A stretch of 64,000 nt of DNA from an uncultured Lactococcus sp. (lineage in GTDB: Bacteria; Bacillota; Bacilli; Lactobacillales; Streptococcaceae), in NCBI RefSeq assembly GCF_934191625.1, contig NZ_CAKPUG010000005.1, positions 65,567-129,566 of the forward strand, in the 5' to 3' direction. The notes below the pieces were generated by a model. It was given only the letters and a program-made list of their open reading frames with translations. It had not been told where the DNA came from and did not search any database. Position 1 is the first letter of the stretch. Each line of letters begins with the position of its first letter. The translations under genes were made by a program, and so were the position numbers. Shown piece by piece: positions 51,515-61,223 of this stretch.

Positions 51515-52480
51515 TTAGTCTTGATTTTTATCAAATTTGAAGAGTGGAGATACAGGACGACCTTCGTGGATACGAAGAATAGCATCTGCCATATGGTTAT
51601 CTACGCTAAGGTATTTTACATTGTTAGGCTTACGATTTTTAGTAGCTACAGAATCTGTAACGAGAACTTCACAAATCCCTGACTTTTCAAGTAAGTCAGC
51701 AGCAGTTTTAGTGAAAAGACCGTGACTTGCTACGGCATAAACATCTCCAGCACCTGCTTCGCGTACTACAGAAGCAGCATTTGAGAAGGTTACACCGGTA
51801 TTGAGGATGTCATCAATGAGAATAACTTTTTTTCCTTCAACATTCCCAATGATATAACCATTTTCACGTTTTGCATCGTCATCTTCATAATCAACGATGG
51901 CAATAGGAGCTTCTAGATATTCCGCAAGGCTACGCGCACGTTTGATTCCTGAGTTTTTAGGTGCAACAACAACAACGTCATCGCCAGACAATCCTTGATT
52001 CATGTAATATTCAGCAAAAAGTGGAACAGTAAAAAGGTTATCGACAGGAATATCAAAGAAACCTTGAACTTGAACGGCGTGAATATCTAAAGTGAGTACA
52101 CGATCTGCTCCAGCTTTGACGAGCATATCAGCTACAAGCTTAGCTGTGATAGGTTCGCGACTTGAAGCAGTTCGGTCTTGACGCGCATAACCAAAGTATG
52201 GCATAACGATATTGACAGAATGTGCAGATGCACGGACGCAAGCATCAATCATAATCAACAATTCCCAAATGTTATCATTGACGGGACAACTTGTTGACTG
52301 GATAATATAAACATCATGATTACGAACACTTTCTTCCATGTTGATCATGATTTCTCCGTCAGAAAATTGTTTTGAAGTTACTTTCCCCAAAGGAACATCC
52401 ATAATTTTGCTAATTTTTTCAGCCAATTCAGGATTTGAGTTCAGTGAAAAAAGTTTAAGTTGTGCGTCAGAATAAGTCAC
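51515..52480 (-). CDS. prs: Ribose-phosphate pyrophosphokinase
   Basis: The enzyme makes PRPP, the precursor of purines, pyrimidines, NAD, His and Trp. The 321 residues include the ATP-binding flexible loop [38 protein letters not shown], and the PRPP-binding loop [18 protein letters not shown]. That loop differs from the usual DDMIDTGGT form (Leu-Asn-Thr-Gly-Val in place of Ile-Asp-Thr-Gly-Gly), as in the second Prs group of Lactobacillales. The start is GTG at 52478-52480, 7 nt after AGGAG. A palindromic operator candidate lies upstream. Confidence 0.94.
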   Translation of the reverse strand: MTYSDAQLKLFSLNSNPELAEKISKIMDVPLGKVTSKQFSDGEIMINMEESVRNHDVYIIQSTSCPVNDNIWELLIMIDACVRASAHSVNIVMPYFGYARQDRTASSREPITAKLVADMLVKAGADRVLTLDIHAVQVQGFFDIPVDNLFTVPLFAEYYMNQGLSGDDVVVVAPKNSGIKRARSLAEYLEAPIAIVDYEDDDAKRENGYIIGNVEGKKVILIDDILNTGVTFSNAASVVREAGAGDVYAVASHGLFTKTAADLLEKSGICEVLVTDSVATKNRKPNNVKYLSVDNHMADAILRIHEGRPVSPLFKFDKNQD

Positions 52481-52511
52481 AGTTTTTCTCCTATAATATT
52501 ATGATATGTCT

Positions 52512-52540
52512 ATTCTATCAAATTTGAGGGGGATTGCATA
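52512..52540 (-). promoter_or_regulatory. prs promoter
   Basis: On the minus strand TGA-TAGAAT (hexamer at 52512-52517) with a weak TATGCA -35 at 17-bp spacing. Confidence 0.6.
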
Positions 52541-52549
52541 GCACTATTT

Positions 52550-52567
52550 ACGTGAAACTTTTCACGT
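52550..52567. promoter_or_regulatory. Palindromic operator candidate upstream of prs
   Basis: ACGTGAAA-CT-TTTCACGT is a perfect 8-bp inverted repeat with a 2-bp spacer. It starts about 10 bp upstream of the prs -35, a position that suits an activator. It does not resemble the PurBox (CCGAA core). Confidence 0.6.
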
Positions 52568-52692
52568 TTTGTAGAGGAAGGTTAGAATAAAGAAAATTTT
52601 AAGAGACCATACTTAAAACGTAGTGGTGTCCTTTTAAAAATATATTGTATATGGCAAGTCAGGTGTTTTAGCTACCGCAGTTAAGGGTGGAC

Positions 52693-52852
52693 ATGGTAAA
52701 ATAAGAGAAATAATATGTCTCAAGTAGGGATAAAATAAAAATAATAAGAAGAAGGCCGTAACAAGTATCCAAAGAGGTAAAGTTTCTTAGGAGTCCTTTA
52801 TTTACTGTGGAGCTACAGACAAAGCTCTACTTTTGTGGAGTATGGTTATAGT
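52693..52852 (+). promoter_or_regulatory. Leader region of the ABC importer operon
   Basis: The 52568-52887 spacer has no gene. It holds a TGG-TAAAAT near 52693-52702, a hairpin GTGGAGCT (52807-52814)/AGCTCTAC (52823-52830) followed by TTTTG, and a TATAGT hexamer at 52847-52852. The hairpin could be an attenuator. No known riboswitch class, including the B12 box, was recognised. Confidence 0.4.
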
Positions 52853-52887
52853 ATACAGATGTGGCTTTTTTATATGGGGAAGAACAA

Positions 52888-53835
52888 ATGAAAAAGAAGA
52901 TATTAACAATATTTGGTCTACTGTTGGTAGTGGTCAGTTTATCATCATGTACAAGAGATAAACATAATACTCAAAAAATAAATCAAGCTAAAATTACAAT
53001 TACGACACCTCAAGGTGAGAAAGTAAGAATTCCCCAAAATATTCAGAGAGTCGTGTCACTCTCTCCTGCAGTAACACAAGTGATTAATGATCTTGGACAA
53101 AAAGATAAACTTATTGCTGTAGATACTCAAAGTCCCAAGTATGTTAATGGCTTGGAAAAAGTGCAGCAGACAGATCTCATGAACTTGGATCTTGAAAAAA
53201 TGATGGCGCTAAAGCCAGAACTTTTATTTGTGAGTGATTTGACCTTGTTCCAATCAGAAGCTAAAATCAAGAAACTAGAAGATAAAGGAACAGTAGTTGT
53301 CGTCCTACCCACAGAAAAGAATTTTAAAGAAATTGAAGATAATATACGCTTGGTTGCGACTACTCTAAATAAAAAAGAAAAAGGGGAGCAACTGGCTGGG
53401 CAGATGGAAAGAGATGTCGCTGCTTTTAAAGAACAAGCCACAAGTATAAGACATAAGAAACGTGTGCTATTTGAAATTGCTGCCTCACCAGAAATTTACA
53501 GTATGGGAAAGGACACTTATATCAATGAGATGATTGAAACAATTGGAGCTGAGAATGTTATGGCGAAAGAAACTGGAGCTATAAAAGTTTCAGAGGAAGC
53601 AGCAATTATGGCCAACCCAGATGTAATCTTAACAAATGTAGAATATGTGCCGGATCCTATTAACGATATTTTAAAATTAAAAGGTTGGGAAGAAGTCAAA
53701 GCAGTAAAAAATAAAACTGTATATTCTATTGATAACGAAAGAAGTTCGCTTCCCAATCAACATATAGTACAAGCAATGACAGAAATGGCTCAAGCGGTAT
53801 ATCCTAATGAATTCAAAAATTTCAAACAAAAATAG
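52888..53835 (+). CDS. ABC importer substrate-binding lipoprotein, BtuF/FecB-like
   Basis: This extracellular lipoprotein captures the substrate for the importer. The 315 residues have a signal peptide with lipobox LSSC near residue 22, then a Fe3+-siderophore/cobalamin-type fold with NIQRVVSLSPAVTQVINDLG, VSDLTLF and MGKDTYINEMIETIGAENV. It resembles YvrC/BtuF proteins; cobalamin, heme or a siderophore are all possible. ATG 52888 lies about 7 nt after GGGGA; the longer frame adds a non-signal extension. It overlaps the permease by 29 bases. Confidence 0.85.
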   Translation: MKKKILTIFGLLLVVVSLSSCTRDKHNTQKINQAKITITTPQGEKVRIPQNIQRVVSLSPAVTQVINDLGQKDKLIAVDTQSPKYVNGLEKVQQTDLMNLDLEKMMALKPELLFVSDLTLFQSEAKIKKLEDKGTVVVVLPTEKNFKEIEDNIRLVATTLNKKEKGEQLAGQMERDVAAFKEQATSIRHKKRVLFEIAASPEIYSMGKDTYINEMIETIGAENVMAKETGAIKVSEEAAIMANPDVILTNVEYVPDPINDILKLKGWEEVKAVKNKTVYSIDNERSSLPNQHIVQAMTEMAQAVYPNEFKNFKQK

Positions 53836-54826
53836 ACCAACTATCATCGCTCTACTTTTGGTTTTTTCTTTAATAGCAATGCTTTTAAGTCTTCATGTAG
53901 GAAGTGCTCCGATATCGCTAGATGATTTAATGAATCTTGTTTTGGGGAGAGAGGAGAGGTCTGCTGCTCTTTTGCAAAGTATCCTTATTGAGGTACGAAT
54001 GCCTCGGATTTTGCTCAGTTTTCTTGTTGGCTTAGCTCTGGGGGCTAGTGGAACAGTAATGCAGTCCCTTCTCCAAAACCCCTTGGCTTCTTCGTATACT
54101 CTAGGGGTATCGTCAGGTGCTTCCTTAGGTGCTTCAGCTGTGATGCTATTGGGTATTAATTTTATGAGCACTTCTATTTCGATGAGCCTTGGTGGTTTCG
54201 CTTTTGGTCTTTTGACCGTTTTTATCGTTTTACTCTTTGCACAAAAATTTTCTCAATCACTAGATAATCAAACTATCATTTTAGTAGGAATGGTATTTTC
54301 TTTGTTTATCAATTCTTTTTTAACCCTAATGATGACTTTTTCGCCAGATTATATGCAGCGTATTATTTTCTGGCAATTAGGAAGTTTTTCGGGTGCTTCC
54401 TGGGAAAATGTTCGGCTTCTCTCTGTACTCTTTATTTTTAGTTTTTTCTGCTTGATTTACTTTCATCGTGAAATGGATATTTTGAGTTTTGGTGATACCT
54501 TTGCTCTTAGCCAAGGAGTAGAAGTTAAACGTACGAAAGTTATTTTAATTGGGATATCAACCTTACTCACAGGAGCCAGCGTAGCAATGACAGGAGTGAT
54601 TGGCTTTATCGACTTGATTGCACCTCATGTCGCTCGACGAATATTTGGTGCGACACATAAGTGGGTCTTGCCTAGTTCAGCGATTATTGGAGGCTTGCTC
54701 TGTGTACTTGCAGATACTCTGGCAAGAAGTATTTTTCAAGCAAGAGAACTACCAATTGGAGCGGTAACAGCTCTAATTGGTGGACCATTCTTCTGTTATA
54801 TTTTCTTTAGAAAAGGACAAGTATAA
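53807..54826 (+). CDS. ABC importer permease, FecCD family
   Basis: This integral membrane permease is the BtuC/FhuB type. The 339 residues have about nine to ten hydrophobic segments. The family signatures are VRMPRILLSFLVGLALGASGTVMQ, NPLASSYTLGVSSGASLGA, and, near the end, FIDLIAPHVARRIFGATHKWVLP, the coupling region to the ATPase. The start lies within the lipoprotein gene without a clear ribosome site, so it is probably coupled. It ends one base before the ATPase start. Confidence 0.92.
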   Translation: MNSKISNKNRPTIIALLLVFSLIAMLLSLHVGSAPISLDDLMNLVLGREERSAALLQSILIEVRMPRILLSFLVGLALGASGTVMQSLLQNPLASSYTLGVSSGASLGASAVMLLGINFMSTSISMSLGGFAFGLLTVFIVLLFAQKFSQSLDNQTIILVGMVFSLFINSFLTLMMTFSPDYMQRIIFWQLGSFSGASWENVRLLSVLFIFSFFCLIYFHREMDILSFGDTFALSQGVEVKRTKVILIGISTLLTGASVAMTGVIGFIDLIAPHVARRIFGATHKWVLPSSAIIGGLLCVLADTLARSIFQARELPIGAVTALIGGPFFCYIFFRKGQV

Positions 54827-54827
54827 A

Positions 54828-55604
54828 ATGTTAAAAGTTGAAAATCTAAAGGTTGAGTATTCAGGGAAAAGGATTCTTTCTGATATTACTTTTTCTGTCA
54901 AAAAAGGAGAAAGATTAGCAATTTTAGGGCCAAATGGTAGTGGGAAATCAACACTTTTGAAGAGCTTAGCTGGATTGCTAAAATATCAAGGAAAAATTGA
55001 GCTCAATGAACAATCTTTGACCACATTAAAAAGAATAGAATTAGCAGAAAAAGTGGCTCTTTTATCACAAAATACAACTGTATATTTTTCTTATTCCGTC
55101 TATGAAACATTGATGATGGGGTTATATACCCAACTGAGAAAACGTTTCATGGCTGTAGCGCATGCTCAAGATAAGGCACGTGTGGCTCAAGTGATGGCGG
55201 CCTTGAATTTGGAGACGATAAAAGATCAACAGTTATCGACACTTTCTGGTGGGCAATTGCAGCGCGTCTTTTTTGCTCGGACATTGTTACAGAATCCTCA
55301 AATTGTTTTATTGGATGAACCCAATAATCATTTGGATATCTATTACCAACTAGAAATGTTACGTAATATTGATAAATATTTTTCCCAAAATCAAATCATT
55401 ATTGCTGTTTTTCATGATATTAATTTAGCCCTCTCTTTTTCGGAAAATATTTTAGTTTTACAGGAAGGGAAAATCTTAAATCATGGGAAAGCTAATGAAA
55501 TACTTTCTAGAAGTTTTTTGGAGCAAGTTTACCAAACTGATATTTTGGATTATATGCTTGAAAAACATAAATTTTGGCATGAAATGGATAGAAAGCAAGA
55601 ATAG
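54828..55604 (+). CDS. ABC importer ATP-binding protein
   Basis: This ATPase of the importer has 258 residues. Walker A GPNGSGKSTLLK is near residue 36, with a Q-loop at LLSQNTTVYFSY, signature LSGGQLQRV (about 144), Walker B IVLLDEPNNHLD and the switch His in VFHDINLALS. It is a FecE/BtuD type by match with the permease. ATG 54828 is used because AAAAGGAC precedes it. A longer frame reading back into the permease gene is rejected. Confidence 0.93.
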   Translation: MLKVENLKVEYSGKRILSDITFSVKKGERLAILGPNGSGKSTLLKSLAGLLKYQGKIELNEQSLTTLKRIELAEKVALLSQNTTVYFSYSVYETLMMGLYTQLRKRFMAVAHAQDKARVAQVMAALNLETIKDQQLSTLSGGQLQRVFFARTLLQNPQIVLLDEPNNHLDIYYQLEMLRNIDKYFSQNQIIIAVFHDINLALSFSENILVLQEGKILNHGKANEILSRSFLEQVYQTDILDYMLEKHKFWHEMDRKQE

Positions 55605-55687
55605 TTTTTTGTTTAGCTGGTTATGCTGAAGAAGACAAGAGGAAATCAGAATGCTGAGATACTTACAGTAAAACTGATTATTTTTAT

Positions 55688-55716
55688 AAGAACAGGTTTT
55701 GAGCTGTTCTTTTTTA
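55688..55716 (+). terminator. Terminator of the ABC importer operon
   Basis: AAGAACAG and CTGTTCTT flank GTTTTGAG, followed by T residues. Confidence 0.88.
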
Positions 55717-55840
55717 ATAAAGAAGCATTAAAAATATTCAAAATCCCCTTAAAAAGTGAGCGTTTTCTTTTATGAAGCTAAAATGCCAAAAACCGTTATA
55801 GATTGCTCTAATGAAGCTTTTTTTATCAACAAAAATATAG

Positions 55841-55949
55841 TATAATGGGCACAGTGCTGTTCTAGACAAAAATGAGTTTACTTGTGAAAAGGAAATTGAT
55901 TTTTGGATAGAAATGAGAAGCACAGAAATCTCGAAAAGTGGGAGAAAAC
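55841..55949 (+). promoter_or_regulatory. pnp -10 and leader
   Basis: TATAAT at 55841-55846 stands about 100 nt before the ATG. GTGCT (55854-55858) can pair with AGCAC (55918-55922) in a long leader hairpin, which recalls the RNase-processed pnp leaders of other bacteria. The 55717-55840 stretch holds nothing recognised. Confidence 0.45.
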
Positions 55950-58232
55950 ATGACAAAAGAAACTTTCAAAATGAATTTTGCAGGACGCGAACTTGTTGTT
56001 GAAACAGGTCAAGTTGCCAAGCAAGCTAATGGTGCTGTCGTCGTGCGTTATGGAGACACAACCGTACTGACCGCAGCGACGATGTCGAAAAAAATGGCAC
56101 ATGGTGATTTTTTCCCTTTACAAGTTAATTACGAAGAAAAGATGTATGCTGCAGGAAAATTTCCTGGAGGCTTTAATAAACGTGAAGCACGTCCATCGAC
56201 TTATGCCACTTTGACTGCTCGCTTGATTGATCGCCCGATACGACCAATGTTTGCTGATGGATTTCGAAATGAAGTACAAGTAATCAATACTGTACTCTCT
56301 TATGATGAAAATGCGAGTGCCCGCATGGCAGCGATGTTTGGAAGTTCCTTGGCACTAGCCATTTCAGATATTCCTTTTGATGGCCCGATTGCAGGTGTTG
56401 AAGTAGGTTATATAGAGGGAGAAATCGTCATTAATCCCGATGTAGCGCAGATGCAACAGTCTGATCTAGAACTTGCTGTCGCTGGAAACATCGATGCGAT
56501 TAATATGGTAGAGTCAGGTGCAAAGGAACTATCAGAAACAGTTATGCTCGAAGCCCTCCTCACAGGACATGAGGCAATTAAAGAGCTTATAGCTTTCCAA
56601 AATGAGATTGTAACCAAGGTTGGTAAGAACAAGGCAGAAGTTGAACTCTTGCGTGTGGATGAAACATTGAAAGCTCAAATTATTGCAGACTATAATAAAG
56701 ATTTGCAGGCTGCTGTACAGGTGGAAGAAAAGCTTGCGCGTGAAGCTGCCACTCAAGCTGTCAAGGATTGTGTCAAAGCAGAATATGAAGCAACCTATGC
56801 TGAACATGAGGAGTTTGAGCGCATTATGCGTGATGTTGCTGAAATTCTGGAGGGAATGGAACATACAGAAGTCCGTCGACTGATCACCGAGGATAAAATT
56901 CGTCCTGATGGGCGCAAAGTTGATGAGATTCGCCCTTTAGAAGCAGAAATCGACTTTACACCTAATACCATTACACATGGTTCAGCTCTCTTTACTCGAG
57001 GCCAAACGCAAGCCTTGTCAACCTTGACTTTGGCCCCGATGGGTGAAGCACAAGTCATTGATGGCTTAGATCTAGAATATAAAAAACGTTTCATGCATCA
57101 CTATAACTTTCCGCAGTATTCTGTAGGAGAAACTGGCCGTTATGGTGCCCCTGGACGCCGTGAAATTGGACATGGTGCTTTGGGTGAACGTGCGCTTGAA
57201 CAAGTTATGCCATCAATAGAAGAGTTTCCTTATGCTATACGCTTAGTCGCGGATGTACTGGAGTCGAATGGTTCTTCATCTCAGGCTTCCATTTGTGCAG
57301 GGACATTAGCCTTAATGGCCGGGGGAGTACCAATCAAGGCACCTGTAGCTGGTATTGCTATGGGCTTGATTTCAGATGGCTCCAACTATACTATTTTGAC
57401 TGATATTCAAGGGTTGGAAGACCACTTTGGGGATATGGATTTTAAAGTTGCTGGTACACGCGAGGGGATTACAGCTTTACAAATGGATATCAAAATTTCA
57501 GGCATAACTGCCGAAATTTTGGCAGAAGCATTAGCGCAAGCGAAACGCGCCCGTTTTGAAATATTAGATGTGATTGAAGCAACGATTTCGGAACCACGTC
57601 CAAACCTTGCACCATCAGCGCCAAAAATTGATACGATTAAAATTGATGCAGATAAGATTAAAGTTGTTATTGGTAAGGGCGGAGAAACAATCGATAAAAT
57701 TATCGAAGAAACAGGTGTCAAAATTGACATTGATGAAGACGGACTTTGCTCTATCTTTTCACCTGATCAGGCAGCTATTGATCGTGCGAAAGAAATCATT
57801 ACAGAATTGGTCCGAGAGGCTAAAGTGGGTGATGTATATGAGGCCAAGGTTGTAAGAATCGAGAAATTTGGAGCATTTGTGCATCTTTTCGGTCATACTG
57901 ATGCGATGGTACATATTTCAGAACTCGCATGGGAACGTACGAATAAAGTAGAAGATGCTTTGAAGCTTGGAGATGTGGTTAAGGTTAAGATAACAAAAAT
58001 TGATGACAAAGGACGGGTTGATGCGTCAATACGTGCTTTATTAGAAAAACCAGAAGGTTATGTGGAACCTGAACATAAACCACGAGAACGCCGTAACGGG
58101 AAAAATGGCAATGGAGGCCATCGTAGTTATCATAAAGAAAAACTATCTGGTCCTAAGCTTGAGCATCGTGAACGCAAAGCTTTAGAGATAGATGAAGAAT
58201 TTCCAGAATTATCAACAATTCGACCAGAATGA
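55950..58232 (+). CDS. pnp: Polyribonucleotide nucleotidyltransferase (PNPase)
   Basis: This 3'-5' phosphorolytic exoribonuclease works in mRNA decay. The 760 residues have two RNase PH domains (about 5-230 and 315-540) with [48 protein letters not shown] and [21 protein letters not shown], then a KH domain with [18 protein letters not shown], and an S1 domain with [23 protein letters not shown] 55950 lies 5 nt after GTGGGAG; an upstream in-frame start at 55938 is not favoured. cysE, cysS and mrnC follow. Confidence 0.96.
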   Translation: MTKETFKMNFAGRELVVETGQVAKQANGAVVVRYGDTTVLTAATMSKKMAHGDFFPLQVNYEEKMYAAGKFPGGFNKREARPSTYATLTARLIDRPIRPMFADGFRNEVQVINTVLSYDENASARMAAMFGSSLALAISDIPFDGPIAGVEVGYIEGEIVINPDVAQMQQSDLELAVAGNIDAINMVESGAKELSETVMLEALLTGHEAIKELIAFQNEIVTKVGKNKAEVELLRVDETLKAQIIADYNKDLQAAVQVEEKLAREAATQAVKDCVKAEYEATYAEHEEFERIMRDVAEILEGMEHTEVRRLITEDKIRPDGRKVDEIRPLEAEIDFTPNTITHGSALFTRGQTQALSTLTLAPMGEAQVIDGLDLEYKKRFMHHYNFPQYSVGETGRYGAPGRREIGHGALGERALEQVMPSIEEFPYAIRLVADVLESNGSSSQASICAGTLALMAGGVPIKAPVAGIAMGLISDGSNYTILTDIQGLEDHFGDMDFKVAGTREGITALQMDIKISGITAEILAEALAQAKRARFEILDVIEATISEPRPNLAPSAPKIDTIKIDADKIKVVIGKGGETIDKIIEETGVKIDIDEDGLCSIFSPDQAAIDRAKEIITELVREAKVGDVYEAKVVRIEKFGAFVHLFGHTDAMVHISELAWERTNKVEDALKLGDVVKVKITKIDDKGRVDASIRALLEKPEGYVEPEHKPRERRNGKNGNGGHRSYHKEKLSGPKLEHRERKALEIDEEFPELSTIRPE

Positions 58233-58242
58233 TAAAAGGAGG

Positions 58243-58265
58243 AAGGCGCAGTATAATGCGCTTTT
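58243..58265 (+). terminator. Weak hairpin after pnp
   Basis: AAGGCGCA and TGCGCTTT (wobble pairs included) flank GTATAA, followed by TCC. This could be a partial terminator or attenuator between pnp and cysE. Confidence 0.5.
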
Positions 58266-58277
58266 CCTATAGATTTT

Positions 58278-58286
58278 TGCTATAAT
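58278..58286 (+). promoter_or_regulatory. Extended -10 promoter of cysE
   Basis: TTTTGC-TATAAT, hexamer at 58281-58286. The expected start near 58293 lies between the two in-frame ATG codons 58289 and 58295. Confidence 0.65.
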
Positions 58287-58294
58287 AAATGAAT

Positions 58295-58894
58295 ATGAAA
58301 AATAAAAAGAGAGGCTTTTGGCAGGAAGCCATCCGTGTCACGAAAGAAAATGATCCTGCTGCACGAACTGGGCTAGAAGTTCTCTTGACTTATCCGGGAG
58401 TGAAAGCTTTAGCAGCACATCGTTTTAGTCACTGGCTTTGGACACATAACTTTAAACTTTGGGCGCGTATGAATTCACAGTTTTGGCGATTTTGGACACA
58501 AATCGAAATTCATCCAGGAGCAACAATTGCTCACGGAGTTTTTATTGATCACGGCTCTGGCCTAGTGATTGGTGAAACAGCGATAGTGGAAACAGATGTT
58601 AAGCTTTATCATGGAGTAACCCTTGGAGGAACAGGGAAAGATAAAGGAAAACGCCATCCTACGGTACGCAAGGGGGCTTTAATATCAGCTCACTCCCAAT
58701 TACTCGGCCCTATTGAAATTGGTGAAAATGCCAAGGTAGGAGCTGGTGCTGTTGTCGTAAGTGATGTCCCACCCGAAGTTACCGTGGTAGGAATTCCAGC
58801 AAAAGTTGTTCGAGTTAAGGGACAGAAAGACTCAGAGAAAATTTCGTCCATAGAAGAAAAAAGGGAGGCTAGCTATCATGCTTCACATCTATAA
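58295..58894 (+). CDS. cysE: Serine O-acetyltransferase
   Basis: The enzyme acetylates serine for cysteine synthesis. About 199 residues: an N-terminal helical region (FWQEAIRVTKENDPAARTGLEVLL) and a left-handed beta-helix with IEIHPGATIAHGVFIDHGSGLVIGE, GVTLGGTGKDKGKRHP and VGAGAVVVSDVP. Two ATG codons, 58289 and 58295, lie two codons apart. Neither has a Shine-Dalgarno, and the promoter hexamer ends three bases before the first, so the second is the better start and the mRNA may be leaderless. It overlaps cysS by 17 bases. Confidence 0.93.
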   Translation: MKNKKRGFWQEAIRVTKENDPAARTGLEVLLTYPGVKALAAHRFSHWLWTHNFKLWARMNSQFWRFWTQIEIHPGATIAHGVFIDHGSGLVIGETAIVETDVKLYHGVTLGGTGKDKGKRHPTVRKGALISAHSQLLGPIEIGENAKVGAGAVVVSDVPPEVTVVGIPAKVVRVKGQKDSEKISSIEEKREASYHASHL

Positions 58895-60230
58895 CACAAT
58901 GACAAGAAAAATCGAGGAGTTCCATCCCCTCGAAGAAAATAAAATCAAAATGTATGTTTGTGGACCAACAGTCTATAACTACATTCACATAGGGAATGCA
59001 CGCTCTGTTGTTGCTTTCGATTTAATTCGTAAATATATGGAATATCGTGGCTTTGAAGTGACTTACGTCTCTAATTTTACAGATGTTGATGATAAAATTA
59101 TTAAAGGGGCGGCTCAGGAAGGTCTTACACCTCTTGAATTATCTGACAAATATATTGCAGCTTTTTATCAAGATACAGATGCTCTCAATGTTAAACGCGC
59201 CACTGTTAATCCAAGAGCAACTAATTATATTGACAAGATGATTACTTTTATTCAAGACTTAATGGATAAAGGGTTCGCTTACGAATCAGAAGGCGATGTT
59301 TATTTCCGTGTTGGCAAGTCAGAAGACTATGCTAAGCTTGCGAATAAAAATTTAGAAGAACTGCTCCAAGGCGCTTCTGGTCGAACAGATGAAGAAACTT
59401 CACGGAAAGAAAGCTCAGCGGACTTTGCATTATGGAAAGCTGCGAAAAAAGATGAAATTTCTTGGTCAAGTCCTTGGGGTGAAGGACGTCCGGGCTGGCA
59501 TATCGAATGTTCAGTGATGAGTGGTGACCTCTTAGGGGATACTTTAGATATCCATGCTGGAGGAGCTGACTTAGAATTTCCTCATCATACAAATGAAATT
59601 GCGCAATCAGAAGCTAAAACAGGAAAAAAATTTGTGAACTACTGGATGCATAATGGATTTGTGAATGTTAGTGGCGAAAAAATGTCCAAATCACTAGGGA
59701 ATTTTAAAACAGTACATGAAATGCTCGAAGTAGTAAATCCCACAGTTCTACGCTTTTTCTTGGCTACGACGCACTATCGTCGTCCAGTTAATTTTACGGA
59801 TGAAGCTGTGCAAGATGCAGAAAATAACGTCAAAAAAATTGAAAATGCCTACCGTAATCTTGAAATAAATGGTCATGCTGATTTAGGAGTTCTTGCTAAT
59901 TTTAAAACAGAATTTGAAGCTGCTATGGACGAAGATTTCAACATTGCAAATGGTTTGACTGTTTTTTATGATTTCATTACCTGGGTAAATAAGGGAAATG
60001 GTGGATTAGAAGTTAAAGCATTCTTTGATGATATTCTCTTCATTCTTGGATTGCGTTTTGAAAATCAGGATACAAGTGTAGATGCGGAAATTGAAGCTTT
60101 AATAGAAGCAAGACAAGCGGCAAGAGCAGCTCGAGATTTTGCTCAAGCTGATAATATTCGTGCTGAATTGAAGGCACAAGGTATTGTTCTGGAAGACACA
60201 GCTCAAGGTGTGAGGTGGCATCGTGAATAA
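58878..60230 (+). CDS. cysS: Cysteine--tRNA ligase
   Basis: This class I synthetase charges tRNA-Cys. The 450 residues include the zinc Cys and HIGH motif as [21 protein letters not shown] (HIGN form), zinc-site [20 protein letters not shown], and KMSKS in [12 protein letters not shown] (about residue 268). GGGAGG within cysE serves the ATG. The cysE-cysS overlap couples cysteine supply with its charging. mrnC overlaps the end by eight bases. Confidence 0.97.
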   Translation: MLHIYNTMTRKIEEFHPLEENKIKMYVCGPTVYNYIHIGNARSVVAFDLIRKYMEYRGFEVTYVSNFTDVDDKIIKGAAQEGLTPLELSDKYIAAFYQDTDALNVKRATVNPRATNYIDKMITFIQDLMDKGFAYESEGDVYFRVGKSEDYAKLANKNLEELLQGASGRTDEETSRKESSADFALWKAAKKDEISWSSPWGEGRPGWHIECSVMSGDLLGDTLDIHAGGADLEFPHHTNEIAQSEAKTGKKFVNYWMHNGFVNVSGEKMSKSLGNFKTVHEMLEVVNPTVLRFFLATTHYRRPVNFTDEAVQDAENNVKKIENAYRNLEINGHADLGVLANFKTEFEAAMDEDFNIANGLTVFYDFITWVNKGNGGLEVKAFFDDILFILGLRFENQDTSVDAEIEALIEARQAARAARDFAQADNIRAELKAQGIVLEDTAQGVRWHRE

Positions 60231-60624
60231 AAAAGATGCAGAATTATTAAATGGTGTAGCTCTAGCTTATATCGGAGATGCAGTTTATGAAGTTTTTGTT
60301 AGAGATCATCTCCTAGATAAAGGGTTAACTAAACCTGGTGAACTTCAGCGTCAAGCGACTCAATATGTTTCTGCTAAAGCGCAGGCTGCCTTGATTCGTA
60401 AAATGGAAGAAGTTAATTTTTTAACAGAAGAAGAACTTCTTTATTTCAAGCGTGGGCGAAACGCACACTCTAAAACGACAGCTAAAAACACAGATGTTGT
60501 GACCTATCGTATATCTACAGGCTTTGAAGCAGTTGTAGGTTTCTTGCACCTGACTAAAAAGATAGAACGTCTAGAAGAATTTGCTGCATTTTGTATTAAG
60601 AATATTGACCTATCAGTGAAATAG
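60223..60624 (+). CDS. mrnC: Mini-ribonuclease III
   Basis: This RNase III-like enzyme lacks the dsRNA-binding domain and matures 23S rRNA. The 133 residues hold the catalytic region [23 protein letters not shown] (acidic residues near 18-22) and [21 protein letters not shown]. The start is GTG 60223 inside the cysS end, behind GAGGTGG. The order cysS-mrnC is common in Firmicutes. Confidence 0.94.
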   Translation: MNKKDAELLNGVALAYIGDAVYEVFVRDHLLDKGLTKPGELQRQATQYVSAKAQAALIRKMEEVNFLTEEELLYFKRGRNAHSKTTAKNTDVVTYRISTGFEAVVGFLHLTKKIERLEEFAAFCIKNIDLSVK

Positions 60625-60709
60625 TGCAAAATATTTCTCAAAAGCATTTTTTTTCGTTACAATACATAACAAGAGATGTATATTAAAGAAAAGAAGCTGG
60701 ACAAGAAAT

Positions 60710-61081
60710 ATGTATAGAGTAATCACAATGTCAGGCTATGATGAACCATGGTGGTTTTTTGAAGACTGGCAAAAAGATATTCAATCAGTAGATGAATATG
60801 AAGACTTCTATCAAGCTTTGAAAAAGTATAAAAGTGAATGGCTAAAAATGGCAAAAAGCTATAAAGAATTTAAAAGCCAAGATGACCTTTTAGCTGCATT
60901 CTGGAAAAGTGGAGATGAAATCTGGTGTGAAGAATGCGCAGGATATCTCCAACGTTATCAAAGTTTGATGCTTCTAGAAGATTGGCACGTATTACCCCCA
61001 GAAAAAAAGCGCTGGGCATATGGTAAGTCTTCTGGAGAATTACCTCCAAAATTTTGCAATAAATTCTGGGACAAAGAATAA
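60710..61081 (+). CDS. DUF1033 family protein
   Basis: The 123-residue soluble protein of unknown function starts MYRVITMSGYDEPWWFFEDWQ. It is rich in Trp, Lys and acidic residues, with CEECAGYLQRYQSLML (two Cys, about residues 77 and 80) and a GKSSGELPPKFC segment near the end. The opening and overall length fit DUF1033, which is known from lactic acid bacteria and Bacillus without a defined role. It has its own terminator. The 60625-60709 spacer shows only a TACAAT-like -10. Confidence 0.82.
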   Translation: MYRVITMSGYDEPWWFFEDWQKDIQSVDEYEDFYQALKKYKSEWLKMAKSYKEFKSQDDLLAAFWKSGDEIWCEECAGYLQRYQSLMLLEDWHVLPPEKKRWAYGKSSGELPPKFCNKFWDKE

Positions 61082-61083
61082 CC

Positions 61084-61128
61084 AAAGATAAAAGACTTCT
61101 AGAACTTAATCTGGAAGTCTTTTATCAT
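61084..61128 (+). terminator. Terminator after the DUF1033 gene
   Basis: GATAAAAGACTTC and GAAGTCTTTTATC form a 13-bp stem around a loop of about 14 nt. The stem itself supplies T and A runs in both directions. Confidence 0.75.
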
Positions 61129-61171
61129 GCAGAAGATATCAGGTAAAATATTATTGAAGATAAAGTTATTT

Positions 61172-61180
61172 TGCTATAAT
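61172..61180 (+). promoter_or_regulatory. Extended -10 promoter of the exported protein gene
   Basis: TTGC-TATAAT has its hexamer at 61175-61180, about 43 nt before the start codon. Confidence 0.6.
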
Positions 61181-61223
61181 TATTTTATAATCAAAATCTA
61201 ATCCGAATAGAAAGGAGCCTTCT

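Noticed and set aside
52568..52887. Cobalamin riboswitch before the BtuF-like importer
   Set aside because: No B12 box or the expected conserved stems were found by eye, and the length is marginal.
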